Of a stretch of 64,000 bases of DNA, positions 18,192-27,459 are shown piece after piece. Every line of letters starts with the position of its first letter. Positions within the stretch are counted from its first letter, which is position 1. The DNA is from Methylocystis echinoides. Lineage in GTDB: Bacteria; Pseudomonadota; Alphaproteobacteria; Rhizobiales; Beijerinckiaceae. Made by a program: the position numbers and the translations under genes. The stretch spans positions 1,996,501-2,060,500 of the forward strand of contig NZ_BSEC01000001.1 of the NCBI RefSeq assembly GCF_027923385.1, given 5' to 3'. Below the pieces are notes generated by a model, which worked only from the letters and a program-made list of their open reading frames with translations, searched no databases and was not told the origin of the DNA.

Positions 18192-18223
18192 CAAAAAGAA
18201 ACCCGCCGGTCTCCCGGCGGGCT
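18192..18223 (-). terminator. Rho-independent terminator downstream of the DUF2076 gene
   Basis: Perfect 8-bp stem (CCCGCCGG / CCGGCGGG, arms 18202-18209 and 18214-18221, 4-nt loop). Read on the minus strand it is followed by TTTCTTTTT, so it ends the DUF2076 transcript. Confidence 0.8.
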
Positions 18224-18245
18224 CCGTATTTCAAGTCGGCGCCGA

Positions 18246-18980
18246 TCAGACGTCGAAGCCGCCGTCGCCGCCGTCGTCGAACCCGCCGCCGTCGTCGAAG
18301 CCCGGGTCGGTGCTGTAGTCGGCGTCGCTGACGCCGCCATCGTCGCCGCCCCAGCCCTGATCGTAGCCGGCGTCGGTCGCGCCGGCCTCGGGCGAGTCGC
18401 CATAGTAATTGTTGATCACGGTCGTCTCGCTGGTCGGCGTGAAGCCCGAGCCGATGCCGAGATTGGCCATGCCGTGACCGCCGCCGGTGAACAGGCCGCG
18501 AATGCTCTCCGCGAGCAGGACGCCGCCCGCGACGCCCGCGGCCGTGCCGAGCGCGCCCTTCAGGAAGCCGCCGCTCTCCGGCTGCTGCTGACCCCAGCCT
18601 TGCGGGGCGTAGCCGCCGGCGACCGGACTATTGCCCTGCGGCGCGCCCCAGGGGCCGCCCGGGGGCGGCATGGGACGGCGCGGCGGGGGAGGGGCCGGAC
18701 GGGCGCCGCCGCCAAAGAGCCCACCAAGGAAGCCGCCGCCGCCCGCGGGCTTCGACTGCAAGTCCTTCACCTGCGCTTCGAGCTCCTCGATACGCGTATT
18801 GGCGCCCTGCAGGGCCTGATCCTGCACGATGACCGTCTGCGCCAGTAGATAGGGCGCAGCCGGCTGCTGCCTGATCTGCTCGGTGATGAAAGCTTCCGCC
18901 TCCTGGTCCCGTGGACCGCTGGCGGCGCTCTTCGTGCGCTCAAACAGCCCGACGAGCAGTTGACGTTCTTCCGGTGACAT
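18246..18980 (-). CDS. DUF2076 domain protein
   Basis: 244 residues. It starts MSPEERQLLVGLFERTKSAA and has QEAEAFITEQIRQQPAAPYLLAQTVIVQ, both diagnostic for DUF2076 (a periplasmic ligand-binding-like sensor family name only; no proven function). A short coiled coil (ANTRIEELEAQVKDLQ) follows, then a Pro/Gly-rich middle, a Gly/Ala hydrophobic stretch (ALGTAAGVAGGVLLAESIRGLF) and an acidic Asp/Gly-rich tail. Monocistronic, with its own terminator. Members often respond to stress in alphaproteobacteria, but nothing here shows regulation. Confidence 0.8.
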   Translation of the reverse strand: MSPEERQLLVGLFERTKSAASGPRDQEAEAFITEQIRQQPAAPYLLAQTVIVQDQALQGANTRIEELEAQVKDLQSKPAGGGGFLGGLFGGGARPAPPPPRRPMPPPGGPWGAPQGNSPVAGGYAPQGWGQQQPESGGFLKGALGTAAGVAGGVLLAESIRGLFTGGGHGMANLGIGSGFTPTSETTVINNYYGDSPEAGATDAGYDQGWGGDDGGVSDADYSTDPGFDDGGGFDDGGDGGFDV

Positions 18981-19106
18981 CCGTCTCTCCCAATAGGAAC
19001 CGGCCCGAAAGGCGCGGCGTCTGGAAATATGGGGGATGCACGGAGAGGCGCCAAGACGGGGCGGGGGCTTTGGCGGGTTAAACTTTGGAAAGCCGGAAAA
19101 AGGAGC

Positions 19107-20237
19107 CTACTCCCCCGAGAGCGCCATATCGTCCCGGTGGATCACCTCGTCCGGCCCCTTGAAGCCGAGCAGCGCCTCGATGTCCTTCGTCGAGCGTCCA
19201 ACGATTTTCGCCGCGTCCAGCGCGTCATAGGTGACCAGCCCACGGCCGATCTCGCCGCCCTGATGGTTGCGGATCACGATGCAGTCGCCGCGCGCGAAGG
19301 CGCCCTCGACGCGGGTGACGCCCGCTGGCAGCAGGCTCGCGCCCGTCGCCAGCGCCCGCGCCGCGCCCTCGTCGATATGAACCGCGCCCTTGGGCTCCAG
19401 CGAACCGGCGATCCATTTCTTGCGGGCGGTGACGGGGTTCGAGGGGGTGAGGAACCAGGTGCAGCGTTCGCCTTTGGCGATCCGTTCGATCGGCGCCTCC
19501 GCGCGGCCGTCGGCGATGACCATATGCGCGCCGCCGGTGGTGGCGATCTTGGCCGCCTCGATCTTGGTGCGCATGCCGCCGCGCGAATACTGCGAGGCCG
19601 CGCCGCCGGCCATCGCCTCGATCTCGGCGGTGATGCGCGGCACGACCCGAATGTGTTGCGCGGAAGGGTCGGACGCCGGCGGGGCGGTGTAGAGCCCGTC
19701 CACATCGGAGAGCAGCACCAGAAGGTCGGCGCTGGCCATGGTGGCGACGCGCGCGGCGAGGCGGTCATTGTCGCCGTAGCGGATTTCGGCGGTCGCCACC
19801 GTGTCGTTCTCGTTGATGACCGGCACGGCGCGCAGCGACATGAGTCGCGTCAGGCATTCGCGCGCATAGAGGTAGCGGCGGCGCTCCTCCGTGTCGCCGA
19901 AGGTGACGAGCACCTGGCCGGCGACGAGCCCGCGCGTCTGCAGCGCCTCGGCCCACAGCCGCGCCAGCGCGATCTGGCCGACGGCGGCGGCGGCCTGGCT
20001 GTCTTCGAGCTTCAGCGCGCCATGGGGGAAGCCGAGCACGCTGCGTCCCAGCGCCACGGCGCCCGAGGACACGACCAGCACATCCGCGCCGCCGCGATGC
20101 AGGGCGGCGATGTCGTCGGCGAGCCGGGTCAGCCAGCCGCGCTTCGCCGAGGCTTCCTGCGGGTCGACGAGGAGCGAGGAGCCGACCTTGACGACGATTC
20201 GGCGAAAGGAGGCGATGTCGGGGGCGCGGTGGGTCAT
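19107..20237 (-). CDS. proB: Glutamate 5-kinase
   Basis: 376 residues from the ATG giving [25 protein letters not shown]. The amino-acid kinase domain shows [28 protein letters not shown] and [10 protein letters not shown] for substrate and ATP, and [13 protein letters not shown]. The last ~100 residues are the PUA domain ([13 protein letters not shown]...). It phosphorylates glutamate in the first step of proline synthesis and is feedback-regulated by proline in this family. Often next to obgE and proA; here it stands alone. The ribosome site is weak, and upstream in-frame starts would add non-family residues. Confidence 0.94.
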   Translation of the reverse strand: MTHRAPDIASFRRIVVKVGSSLLVDPQEASAKRGWLTRLADDIAALHRGGADVLVVSSGAVALGRSVLGFPHGALKLEDSQAAAAVGQIALARLWAEALQTRGLVAGQVLVTFGDTEERRRYLYARECLTRLMSLRAVPVINENDTVATAEIRYGDNDRLAARVATMASADLLVLLSDVDGLYTAPPASDPSAQHIRVVPRITAEIEAMAGGAASQYSRGGMRTKIEAAKIATTGGAHMVIADGRAEAPIERIAKGERCTWFLTPSNPVTARKKWIAGSLEPKGAVHIDEGAARALATGASLLPAGVTRVEGAFARGDCIVIRNHQGGEIGRGLVTYDALDAAKIVGRSTKDIEALLGFKGPDEVIHRDDMALSGE

Positions 20238-20372
20238 CTGCACCGATGGAAGGCTCTCGAGAATCCGGGGACGCGCGACAGTTAGCCCAGGGGCTGGCCG
20301 ACTGCAAATGACGCCGCCATCTGCCGCGCTTGCCATGCGCGGCTGGCGCGTCAGCTATCCGTTCTCCGCCAC

Positions 20373-20507
20373 ATGAGGATGAAAGCGATGCACCCGCAAG
20401 GTGAGATTTTGCTCAAGGCCATGGCCGTGGCGTGCATGACCTTCTTCGTGGTCAAGATCGGCGCCGTGGGCCTGCCGGTTCTCATGGCGGCCCTCGCCGC
20501 GAACTGA
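20373..20507 (+). CDS. Small hydrophobic protein (44 aa)
   Basis: ATG at 20373 to TGA at 20507. The product has a short polar start (MRMKAMHPQGEILL) and one membrane-length hydrophobic segment (AMAVACMTFFVVKIGAVGLPVLMAAL). Alternative ATG codons at 20379 and 20388 would shorten it. No family recognised; supported only by composition and by lying in an otherwise empty gap between proB and the methyltransferase. Confidence 0.45.
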   Translation: MRMKAMHPQGEILLKAMAVACMTFFVVKIGAVGLPVLMAALAAN

Positions 20508-20592
20508 CCATCCGGCAAAGCTTAAGGTTTGCATCGGTCCGAAATTGGGGGCAATGCTAGTGCTTGGCCATATGGGCGAGGGACTGGCATCT

Positions 20593-21246
20593 ATGAGCAC
20601 GACCATATCCAAGGAATATCTGGATTTGCAGTCCACCCTTCACGAAAACCCCCACTACGGGGTAGCGTCGCTGGGCTATGCGCCGACGATTGCAGATGTT
20701 TTTCGAACGATCGGGGCGCAGTCCGTCTCGGATTACGGGGCGGGAAAATGCAATCTCAGGACGGGCCTCGAAAAGGCGGGCCTGCGCGCTTTCGCCTATT
20801 TCCCCTATGATCCGGTCTTTCCGGATTACGGGTCGCCGCGGACGGCCGACCTCGTCTGCTGCATCGACGTGCTGGAGCATATCGAAGAGGAGTTCCTGCC
20901 CAACGTCATCGCCGATCTCGTCAGGATCACGGAAAACATCGGGTTTTTCACCGTGGCGACCGGACCCGCCCAGAAAGTGCTGGCCGATGGACGCAACGCC
21001 CATCTGATTCAGAAGCCCGCCGCCTGGTGGCTGCCGAAGTTCCTTCCGCACTTCAATATCGAGCATCTCGAAAACGACGAACAGGGCTTCTGGATGATCG
21101 TGCGGCCACTGGCTTTGCTGGAAAATGGCGGCCCGGCCTTCCGCAGGGTCCTTCCCGCGCGAAACGCGCCCCCTGAGAAGCCACAGGGCCTGAGCGGCGT
21201 GTTGCGCCAGATCCGGGAGACGCTCGCCGGCTCCCCGGCGAGCTGA
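20593..21246 (+). CDS. SAM-dependent methyltransferase-like protein
   Basis: 217 residues from the ATG giving MSTTISKEYLDLQ (GAGGGA upstream; an upstream ATG at 20545 is possible). Features of a class I methyltransferase: SVSDYGAGKCNLRTGLEKAG as a SAM-binding motif I region, ADLVCCIDVLEHIEEEFLPNVIADL as motif IV/post, and a C-terminal HFNIEHLEN. Related proteins occur in sugar, sphingolipid or phage-encoded contexts; substrate unknown. Single gene, convergent with the small secreted protein that follows. Confidence 0.7.
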   Translation: MSTTISKEYLDLQSTLHENPHYGVASLGYAPTIADVFRTIGAQSVSDYGAGKCNLRTGLEKAGLRAFAYFPYDPVFPDYGSPRTADLVCCIDVLEHIEEEFLPNVIADLVRITENIGFFTVATGPAQKVLADGRNAHLIQKPAAWWLPKFLPHFNIEHLENDEQGFWMIVRPLALLENGGPAFRRVLPARNAPPEKPQGLSGVLRQIRETLAGSPAS

Positions 21247-21263
21247 AGGACCGCAGCGCGACG

Positions 21264-21413
21264 CTAATTCTGCGCGGCTCCCTCGCTGATGACGTCGGCG
21301 TAGCCCAGGCTCGGCGGAAGCGTTTCATGGCGAAGCGCCTTCCGCCCGTCGGTCCCGACGAGCGCGCCGCCCAGCATGGACAGAGCGGCCAGGAGAATAA
21401 CAAGGCGGATCAT
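21264..21413 (-). CDS. Small exported hypothetical protein (49 aa)
   Basis: ATG at 21413 with a near-perfect GGGAGGGAGAG ribosome site. Signal-like N-terminus MIRLVILLAALSMLGGALV followed by a short polar mature part ending SEGAAQN. It is too small for standard gene callers but has a good site, signal and isolated position. A GGAAC-N16-CATT sequence lies 34 bp upstream (see regulatory entry). No family recognised. Confidence 0.55.
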   Translation of the reverse strand: MIRLVILLAALSMLGGALVGTDGRKALRHETLPPSLGYADVISEGAAQN

Positions 21414-21446
21414 CTCTCCCTCCCAGGCGGATCGGGATTTTTCGTA

Positions 21447-21471
21447 AATGTGCGGCGCGCGAATTGGTTCC
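21447..21471 (-). promoter_or_regulatory. Weak EcfG-type promoter candidate upstream of the 49-aa exported protein
   Basis: Minus strand reads GGAAC-N16-CATT, one mismatch from the alphaproteobacterial general-stress consensus GGAAC-N16/17-CGTT. Position relative to the start codon (34 bp) is suitable. Confidence 0.25.
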
Positions 21472-21689
21472 TGCCGTCGCCCCGCGCGCCTCGATGGCTG
21501 GAGAGCGGCGACAAAATCCCCGACAACATGGACCCACCGGTTGCGATCTGTTGCCGAAAGGTCACAGGTCGAAGGTTTCAGGTCGTCGGTGTGTTGTTGA
21601 CGGTTGCCTCATGTTGCGCCGTTGGACTAATTGTAACGTCTCTAATTGCTTAGCTTCAGCCAATTCCCACCAAAGGAAAACAGGACAAG

Positions 21690-22496
21690 ATGAAAAAGCT
21701 GGCTCTCACTGTTGCTACCCTCGCGCTGACCGTCGGCGGCGCCGTCGCTGCTGATCTTCCGTCGCGCAAGGCCGCTCCGATGCTGCCGCCGCCGCCGCCG
21801 GCCCCGCTGTGGACCGGTTTCTACGTGGGTCTGAACGTCGGTGGCGGCTGGACCGCCAACAGCGTCAACCCGAACCAGCTGACGCCGTATGTCTCGACGG
21901 CGAACGGCAGCCTGTCCCTGCTTCCGGGCAACGGCAATGGCGGCGGCAACGCCGGCGGCGTCGTGGGCGGCGGCCAGATTGGCTACAACTATCAGTACGG
22001 CTCGAACATCGTCGTGGGCGTCGAGACCGACTTCCAGGGCACGAGCATGAGCTCGGGCGGCAACGCCAACTACATCATCTATTCGGATCCGAACGTCGCC
22101 GGCGCCTTCCTCTATCCGCTGGCTCCGGGTGGCAATCTGGGCGTCTCGCTGAGCTGGCTCGGCACCGTGCGCGGCCGCGCGGGCTTCCTGATCACCCCGA
22201 CCCTGCTCGTTTACGGCACGGGCGGCTTCGCCTATGGCGAGGTCTCGGGCAACGCCTCGAACCTCTCCAACACCCGCACCGGCTGGACCGCCGGCGGCGG
22301 CGTCGAGTGGCTGTTCATGCCGAACTGGTCGGCGAAGGCCGAGTATCTCTACACCGACCTCAACAGCGGCGGCGCCACCGGCGCGTTCGGCTATCAGGTC
22401 GGCTATCATCGCCACCCGCAGTTCAACATCGTGCGCGCCGGCGTGAACTATCACTTCAACTGGGGCGGCTCCGCTCCGGTCATCGCGAAATACTGA
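21690..22496 (+). CDS. Outer-membrane beta-barrel protein, Omp25/31-like porin family
   Basis: 268 residues. Signal peptide MKKLALTVATLALTVGGAVAA with mature start ADLPSRKAAP, then PPPPPAPLWTGFYVGLNVGGGW, the standard opening of Rhizobiales Omp25/31 proteins. Eight-stranded barrel pattern with SLSWLGTVRGRAGFL, LLVYGTGGFAYGEV, GWTAGGGVEWLF, WSAKAEYLYTDL, and a C-terminal strand ending VNYHFNW. It is a major envelope protein type in this group. A GGAAAACAGGA site precedes the ATG and a terminator follows. A second paralogue is at 26432-27271. Confidence 0.92.
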   Translation: MKKLALTVATLALTVGGAVAADLPSRKAAPMLPPPPPAPLWTGFYVGLNVGGGWTANSVNPNQLTPYVSTANGSLSLLPGNGNGGGNAGGVVGGGQIGYNYQYGSNIVVGVETDFQGTSMSSGGNANYIIYSDPNVAGAFLYPLAPGGNLGVSLSWLGTVRGRAGFLITPTLLVYGTGGFAYGEVSGNASNLSNTRTGWTAGGGVEWLFMPNWSAKAEYLYTDLNSGGATGAFGYQVGYHRHPQFNIVRAGVNYHFNWGGSAPVIAKY

Positions 22497-22528
22497 TCCG
22501 CGACATCGCTGGATCGAGAGCGAACCAG

Positions 22529-22560
22529 AAAGCCCGGCGGAAACGCTGGGCTTTTTCTTT
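22529..22560 (+). terminator. Rho-independent terminator of the Omp25-like gene
   Basis: AGCCCGGCG-GAAA-CGCTGGGCT stem with one G-T pair, followed by TTTTCTTTT on the plus strand. Confidence 0.85.
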
Positions 22561-22901
22561 TGCGCGGGCCGCACGGCCGCGTCACACGCGCGCCGCCGGC
22601 GCATCCTCGGTTTTGGAGCAGGGCGCGCCGCGAATCAGGTTGTGGTTGCGTTTCCCCTTGCGCGCGTTATGCTGAGGCTACATTGCCGGGCCATCACCAC
22701 GGCAACCCAGAACGCTCGCAACCGGCGGATGTAACCGGGGCGGGCGTTTCGCGTTTCAGGATCAGGATTATCCGCGCCTCGTGAGATGCATGGCCGCGGC
22801 GCGTGAGGCGGGCCAGAAAACATCCGTGGCTGTTATGGCTTTGGTAGACCGGCGTGCCCAGGGTCCCGCCACAGCGCCGCCAGTATCCATATGATTTTAA
22901 A
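22561..22901. other. Gap with no supported gene
   Basis: About 340 bp between the omp terminator and tRNA-Trp. Open frames here (for instance 22635-22823 minus) have Arg/Pro-rich, non-protein-like composition and no ribosome site. secE, which often follows tRNA-Trp, is absent. Confidence 0.5.
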
Positions 22902-22977
22902 TGGCAGGAGTGGAGGGGCTCGAACCCCCAACCCCCGGTTTTGGAGACCGGTGCTCTACCAGTTGAGCTACACTCCT
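22902..22977 (-). tRNA. trnW: tRNA-Trp (anticodon CCA)
   Basis: Minus-strand 76-nt cloverleaf including encoded CCA. Acceptor AGGAGTG / CACTCCT, D arm TAGCTC..GAGCA, anticodon stem CGGTC / GACCG region with loop CTCCAAA (anticodon CCA), and T arm GGGGGTTCGAGCCCC. It lies just downstream of pal on the same strand. Confidence 0.96.
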
Positions 22978-23049
22978 GCAGCGTCTGAAGACGCGCGCTT
23001 CTCTTGCCGCAACAGCGCGGCCGGCGCAAGGGGCCTTTTCTGCTTTTCG

Positions 23050-23592
23050 TCAGGAATTTCCGCCGGGCAGCAGGGTCACGGCGCGGCGGTTTTGCGACCA
23101 GCAGGAAATATCGTCGCAAACCGCGACCGGGCGCTCCTTGCCGAAGCTCACCGTGCGGATGCGCGAGGCGGCGACGCCGCGCGAGATCAGATAGGATTTG
23201 GCGGCCTCGGCGCGGCGGGCGCCCAGCGCAAAATTGTATTCGCGCGTTCCCCGCTCGTCGGCGTGGCCCTCGATCGTAAAGCTGTAGGTCCTGTACCGGT
23301 TCAGCCATTCCGCCTGCCGGTCCAGCGTCGCCTGCGCCTGCGCGGTGAGATCCGTCGAATCGGAATCGAAGAAAACCCGGTCGCCGATGTTGTTGGCGAA
23401 GTCCTGCGGGCTGCCGGGCGCGCCGACGCCGCTGCGCGAGACGCCGCCGCGTCCTCCTGCGCCGCCGGCCCCGCCCGCGCCGGCCAGATCGGCCGCCTCG
23501 TCCGCCGTGTTCTTCGCGCAGCCCGCCAGGGCCAGCGCGGCCATGAGGACGAGGGCGATTGGGGCGCAGCGGGCGCTCGCGGAAAGCTGCAT
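23050..23592 (-). CDS. pal: Peptidoglycan-associated lipoprotein Pal
   Basis: 180 residues from the ATG preceded by AGGAG. Lipoprotein signal ending ALALAGC (lipidated Cys25), then a Gly-rich spacer, then the OmpA-C domain: VFFDSDSTDLTAQAQATLD and FTIEGHADERGTREYNFALGARRAEA, the peptidoglycan (DAP) binding signature. It anchors the outer membrane to the cell wall and pairs with TolB. The usual order is tolB-pal-ybgF, but here cpoB(ybgF) lies about 12 kb away and no tol genes flank pal. Confidence 0.94.
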   Translation of the reverse strand: MQLSASARCAPIALVLMAALALAGCAKNTADEAADLAGAGGAGGAGGRGGVSRSGVGAPGSPQDFANNIGDRVFFDSDSTDLTAQAQATLDRQAEWLNRYRTYSFTIEGHADERGTREYNFALGARRAEAAKSYLISRGVAASRIRTVSFGKERPVAVCDDISCWSQNRRAVTLLPGGNS

Positions 23593-23853
23593 CTGGTGAA
23601 CTCCTGTCACGACGATCGACTGCGGACAGTCGTAGCCGCGGGATGGTTAAACGAAGGTTCCGTCAACCTTGATGCGCGGTGTGCGGAACCAGCCACATCC
23701 GCGGGGATTTCCGACATGATTAATAGAAGGTTAAAGGGTTAACGAAACCTGAACGGCCGCGTCCGCGGCGCGCAGCTCGATCGTAGCGCCCAAGCCTTGC
23801 CGTCGGCGACGGGGCGACTATCATCAGGTTGCGGCACGAGTCTGGAGGAAAAC

Positions 23854-24303
23854 ATGAACGAGGGCATCGCGCCGTTTTTCAGCCCCCTCACGCTGGTCAT
23901 CGGCGGGGGGCTTCTGGCCGTTGGCCTGCTCTCGCTGCTCGATCTCCACTTCTTCAAGACCCCCCTGCAGGGCAAGGTGGCGCTCGCCATCGGCTTGCTG
24001 TTCATTCTGGCGACGGAAGGCATGTTCGTCACCAGCGGCGCCAGCGGCCGTTACTTCGAAGGCATGAAGATGGACGTGACCGACTGCGAATATCAGGTCG
24101 AGCGGGACTTCCCCATGGAGCGGCGCGAACAGCCGAAGCTGATCGAGCAGAAGATCAAGGCCTGTATGGACACGCTCGGCTATGACTGGGCCGCCACGCA
24201 TGAGCATTGCCAGGAGGCGCGACTTTCGACCAATGTCTTCTGCTACCTCCCGCGCGCGGCGCTGCAACGCAGCATCGTCGCGTTTCAGATGCGCTTCGAG
24301 TAA
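23854..24303 (+). CDS. Hypothetical inner-membrane protein
   Basis: 149 residues from the ATG behind CTGGAGGAAAAC. Two membrane helices (SPLTLVIGGGLLAVGLLSLL and KVALAIGLLFILATEGMFV), then a periplasmic-like domain with four Cys (CEYQVERDF, KACMDTLGY, HCQEARLS, FCYLPR), which may pair. No family recognised. Followed by the acidic protein gene 38 bp on, possibly co-transcribed. Confidence 0.7.
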   Translation: MNEGIAPFFSPLTLVIGGGLLAVGLLSLLDLHFFKTPLQGKVALAIGLLFILATEGMFVTSGASGRYFEGMKMDVTDCEYQVERDFPMERREQPKLIEQKIKACMDTLGYDWAATHEHCQEARLSTNVFCYLPRAALQRSIVAFQMRFE

Positions 24304-24341
24304 GCATCGGTCGAGCTTCTCAAACGACAGAAAGTTGCCAA

Positions 24342-24683
24342 ATGAGCGATTCCCAGGACGATGACGACATGATCGACGACGCCGACGAGCGGGAGCAGAT
24401 GACGGCGGCGATCGTCGCGGGGCTCTTCGGCGAGGCGGAACTGAAGGTGTTTCTGGCCAAGGCGCCTTACGCCGATGCGGAGACGCTCTTCACGGACCTG
24501 CATCGCACGGCGGTGGATAAGGTCGCCAAGCTCAGCGAGGAAGACCGCGCCGAGCTCGTCGCCGACCTGTTTGGCGAGCTGAACTGGAATTACATCATCA
24601 ACCTGCTGCTGAACGACGCCGCGGAAGTCGGACTCTTCGAGGAAGGAAAGACGCGGCTGCTCGAGGGCGAAGAGCAAAGCTGA
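24342..24683 (+). CDS. Hypothetical acidic protein (113 aa)
   Basis: 113 residues, strongly acidic N-terminus (SDSQDDDDMIDDADEREQ), then an Ala/Leu-rich helical part (MTAAIVAGLFGEAELKVFLAK, LSEEDRAELVADLFGELNW). No signal peptide. The start is the ATG at 24342; the open frame upstream overlaps the previous gene. No family recognised; soluble and probably cytoplasmic. Confidence 0.65.
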   Translation: MSDSQDDDDMIDDADEREQMTAAIVAGLFGEAELKVFLAKAPYADAETLFTDLHRTAVDKVAKLSEEDRAELVADLFGELNWNYIINLLLNDAAEVGLFEEGKTRLLEGEEQS

Positions 24684-24751
24684 GCCGGCAAACCGGCCCC
24701 TCCGCCTCGCATGCGGGGCGAGGGGCCGCGCGGCTCGCGGACGGGGTCGAA

Positions 24752-26284
24752 TCAGAACAGCGAGCCCTGATCGCCTTTCGTCTTCCCGCCGCGTGGGCGG
24801 CGTTTCGGCGCCGGTCCGGATTCGGTCGCGCCGACATGGGCGGCGACCCGGCCGTCGGCGAATTCGATCGTGACCGTCGCGCCCGCGGGCGCCTCCGTGA
24901 CGCTGCGCAGGAGGTGCTCGCCTTCGTCGCGCACCAGCGCGAAGCCGCGCGCCAGCACCGCCTTGTGACTGAGCGAGTCCTGAAGCCGCGCCAGCCGCGC
25001 CAGCCGGTCCTTGCGCTGGGCGAAACCCGTGTCGAAGGCGCGGCGCAGCCGGGCGCCGGCGGTCCCAAGCCGTTGCCGGTCGTTCGCGGCCTGTTGCTGC
25101 GCCAGCGCGACGCGCGCCTTCAATCCCTGATCGAGCCTCTGGCCGAGCCCGCGCAGCCGCTCCTTCTTGCCGCGCAGCTCCGCCTGCGGCGAATGTCCGG
25201 CGAGCGCGTGCGCGAGCCGGGAGAGGCGCAGCCGGCGCGCGTCCTGCGTCGCGCGCAGCGCCGCCCGCAGCCGTTCCCCGGCGCGGTCGAGCCGCTGGCG
25301 CGGCGTCTGCAACAATTGCTCGGGCGTTGGCAGCAGCCGCGCGAAGGTCGCCAGCCGCGCGCGTCGGTCGTCGAGCCCGCGGGTTTTCGCCATGGCGAGG
25401 CGTCGCGCGCGCGCCGCAAGATGCTCCGCCAGTTCGGCGCGCACCGGCACCGCCTTTTCCGCGGCCCCGGTCGGCGTGGGGGCGCGCAGATCGGCGACAT
25501 GGTCGATCAGCGTCGTATCCGTCTCATGGCCGATGGCGGAGATCAGCGGAATCGCGCTCGCCGCCGCCGCCCGCACGACGATTTCCTCGTTGAAGCTCCA
25601 CAAATCCTCGAGCGAGCCGCCGCCGCGCGCGACGATCAGCACATCCGGCCGGGGAATCGGGCCGTCGAGGGGCAGCGCATTGAAGCCCTCGATCGCCGCC
25701 GCCACCTCGGCGGCCGAGGTCTCGCCCTGCACGCGCACCGGCCAGACGAGCACGCGGCGCGGAAAGCGGTCGGCGATGCGATGCAGAATGTCGCGGATGA
25801 CGGCGCCCGTCGGCGAGGTGACGACGCCGACGACCCCGGGCAAAAAGGGCAGGGGCCGTTTGCGCGCCGCGTCGAACAGGCCTTCGGCGGCGAGCTTCTT
25901 GCGGCGCTCGTCGAGCAGCGCCATCAGCGCTCCGACGCCGGCCGGCTCCATCGCCTCGATGACGATCTGATAGGACGACTTGCCGGGGAAGGTCGTGATC
26001 CGCCCGGTTGCGACGACTTCGAGCCCCTCCTGTGGACGTGTGCGCAGGCGCTGGAAGGTTCCCTTCCAGATCACCGCGTCGAGGCGCGCGCCCTGATCCT
26101 TGAGGCAGAAATAGGCGTGGCCGGAGGCGTGCGGCCCACGATAATTGGAAATCTCGCCACGCACCCGCACACGGCCGAACCGGTCCTCCACCGTGCGCTT
26201 GAGCGCATTGGCGAGTTCGGTGACGCTGATCTCGGGCGCGTTGGTTCCCTGGGGAACGGCAAGTTCGTCGTCGGCGGTCTCCAT
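24752..26284 (-). CDS. xseA: Exodeoxyribonuclease VII large subunit
   Basis: 510 residues from the ATG giving [13 protein letters not shown] (an ATG at 26302 adds six residues). N-terminal OB-fold ([26 protein letters not shown]), then the catalytic domain with [70 protein letters not shown], and the coiled-coil C-terminal region that binds XseB. It degrades single-stranded DNA into oligonucleotides. xseB is not adjacent in this window. The C-terminus carries a Lys/Arg-rich extension ([12 protein letters not shown]). Confidence 0.94.
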   Translation of the reverse strand: METADDELAVPQGTNAPEISVTELANALKRTVEDRFGRVRVRGEISNYRGPHASGHAYFCLKDQGARLDAVIWKGTFQRLRTRPQEGLEVVATGRITTFPGKSSYQIVIEAMEPAGVGALMALLDERRKKLAAEGLFDAARKRPLPFLPGVVGVVTSPTGAVIRDILHRIADRFPRRVLVWPVRVQGETSAAEVAAAIEGFNALPLDGPIPRPDVLIVARGGGSLEDLWSFNEEIVVRAAAASAIPLISAIGHETDTTLIDHVADLRAPTPTGAAEKAVPVRAELAEHLAARARRLAMAKTRGLDDRRARLATFARLLPTPEQLLQTPRQRLDRAGERLRAALRATQDARRLRLSRLAHALAGHSPQAELRGKKERLRGLGQRLDQGLKARVALAQQQAANDRQRLGTAGARLRRAFDTGFAQRKDRLARLARLQDSLSHKAVLARGFALVRDEGEHLLRSVTEAPAGATVTIEFADGRVAAHVGATESGPAPKRRPRGGKTKGDQGSLF

Positions 26285-26360
26285 GCGACAGATATGCCGC
26301 ATTTCCGCGACGACCGGTAGACGTTGCGGCCCGACGACGGGCAGGCTCCAGCGCATCAAT

Positions 26361-26396
26361 GAAAAGCCCCCCGCGCCGGGTGGGGCGCGAGGGGCT
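26361..26396 (-). terminator. Rho-independent terminator of the second Omp25-like gene
   Basis: Stem AGCCCC(T/C)CGCGCC / GGCGCG..GGGGCT with loop near 26378-26382; the minus strand ends in TTTTC. It separates the omp gene from xseA. Confidence 0.7.
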
Positions 26397-26431
26397 GTGT
26401 CGAACCGCGAGGGGCGCCTTTGCGCGCGGCC

Positions 26432-27271
26432 TCAGTATTTCCGAATGAGCGGCGCCGGCGGGGGCGTCAGCGACGGAATGACATAGCGGAAGCCCAGTTT
26501 CACGTCGTGCGAGGCGAGGTAGAAGCTCTGCACTTCGCCGGGGCAGACGCCGAAGCCCTGACACACGATGGTGCCCGTGCTCATCTTGCCGAGGTCGAGA
26601 TAGCGATAGCCGACTTCGAGCTTCAGATTGGGCGTGACATTGTAGGCGAGGCCCGCGCTGAGCTGCCAGGCGAAGTTTGACGGCATGCGATTCTGCGCAT
26701 AGCCGAAGCCACCGGCGGGCTGCGCCGAAAGGTCGTAGAAATTCTGCATCCAGTTCACGCCGACGCCGACGCCGCCGCCGATGAAGGGCGTGATCCCGTA
26801 CCAGGTGCCGAGATCGACATAGGCGTTGGCGAGGAACACCGCGGCGCTGTGCTGACCGCTGTAGAGGTCGTGGCAGCGGTCGCCGCAGGGCAGATTCCAG
26901 AGATTGGCGTAGCTCTGCACCGCGCTGTATTGGGCCGCGGTCTGATATTCGGCGGTGACGTCGAAGCGGAACCAGTTGTTGAACTGATAGCCGACGCCGG
27001 CGCCCGCAAAGGCCGAGTCGCCGATGCTGACGGAATTCATGACCGGGGCGGGGACGAAGACCGCGCCATTGGTGAATTTCGAGGAGACGCCCGAGAGCTG
27101 GTTGGCGGCGACGCCGACGTCGCCGCGCAGATACCAGCCGCCGAAATCCGGGGGCGGCGGCGGCTCCATGGGCGGCATCGGGGGCGGCGGCAGAAGATCG
27201 GCCGCCTGCGCGCTGGCGCTGGCGCCAACGGCGATTGCGGCCGCTAAAAGGAGGGCGAATGAACGGCCCAT
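26432..27271 (-). CDS. Outer-membrane beta-barrel protein, Omp25/31-like
   Basis: 279 residues. Signal peptide MGRSFALLLAAAIAVGASASAQA then ADLLPPPPMPPMEPPPPPDF and GGWYLRGDVGVAANQ. Barrel strands include WFRFDVTAEYQTAAQ, ITPFIGGGVGVGVNW, FAWQLSAGLAYNV, LKLEVGYRYLDLG and the terminal strand LGFRYVIPS. Two Cys pairs (CGDRCHD; CQGFGVC) lie in predicted loops and may form disulfides. Weakly related to the 21690 paralogue; own ribosome site AAGGA and terminator. Confidence 0.9.
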   Translation of the reverse strand: MGRSFALLLAAAIAVGASASAQAADLLPPPPMPPMEPPPPPDFGGWYLRGDVGVAANQLSGVSSKFTNGAVFVPAPVMNSVSIGDSAFAGAGVGYQFNNWFRFDVTAEYQTAAQYSAVQSYANLWNLPCGDRCHDLYSGQHSAAVFLANAYVDLGTWYGITPFIGGGVGVGVNWMQNFYDLSAQPAGGFGYAQNRMPSNFAWQLSAGLAYNVTPNLKLEVGYRYLDLGKMSTGTIVCQGFGVCPGEVQSFYLASHDVKLGFRYVIPSLTPPPAPLIRKY

Positions 27272-27459
27272 GTTGACATTCCTTTTTGCGATATACGGGC
27301 CGCGAAGCGGTCCCCTGGCGGTATGGCCAAGGCACAGCTTCCCGCATAACGCTTAAGGTCGAGTTAACCTTAACCGTCGGGGCAAAAAGGGGGCGGTTCA
27401 ATTGATCGGGACGCAGCGGCGGCCGCGTCCCTGGAACGGCGCTTCTTCCGGAACGGCGC

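Noticed and set aside
24836..26320. Long plus-strand open frame over xseA
   Set aside because: Shadow of xseA on the other strand; no ribosome site, Arg/Gln-rich translation without family motifs.
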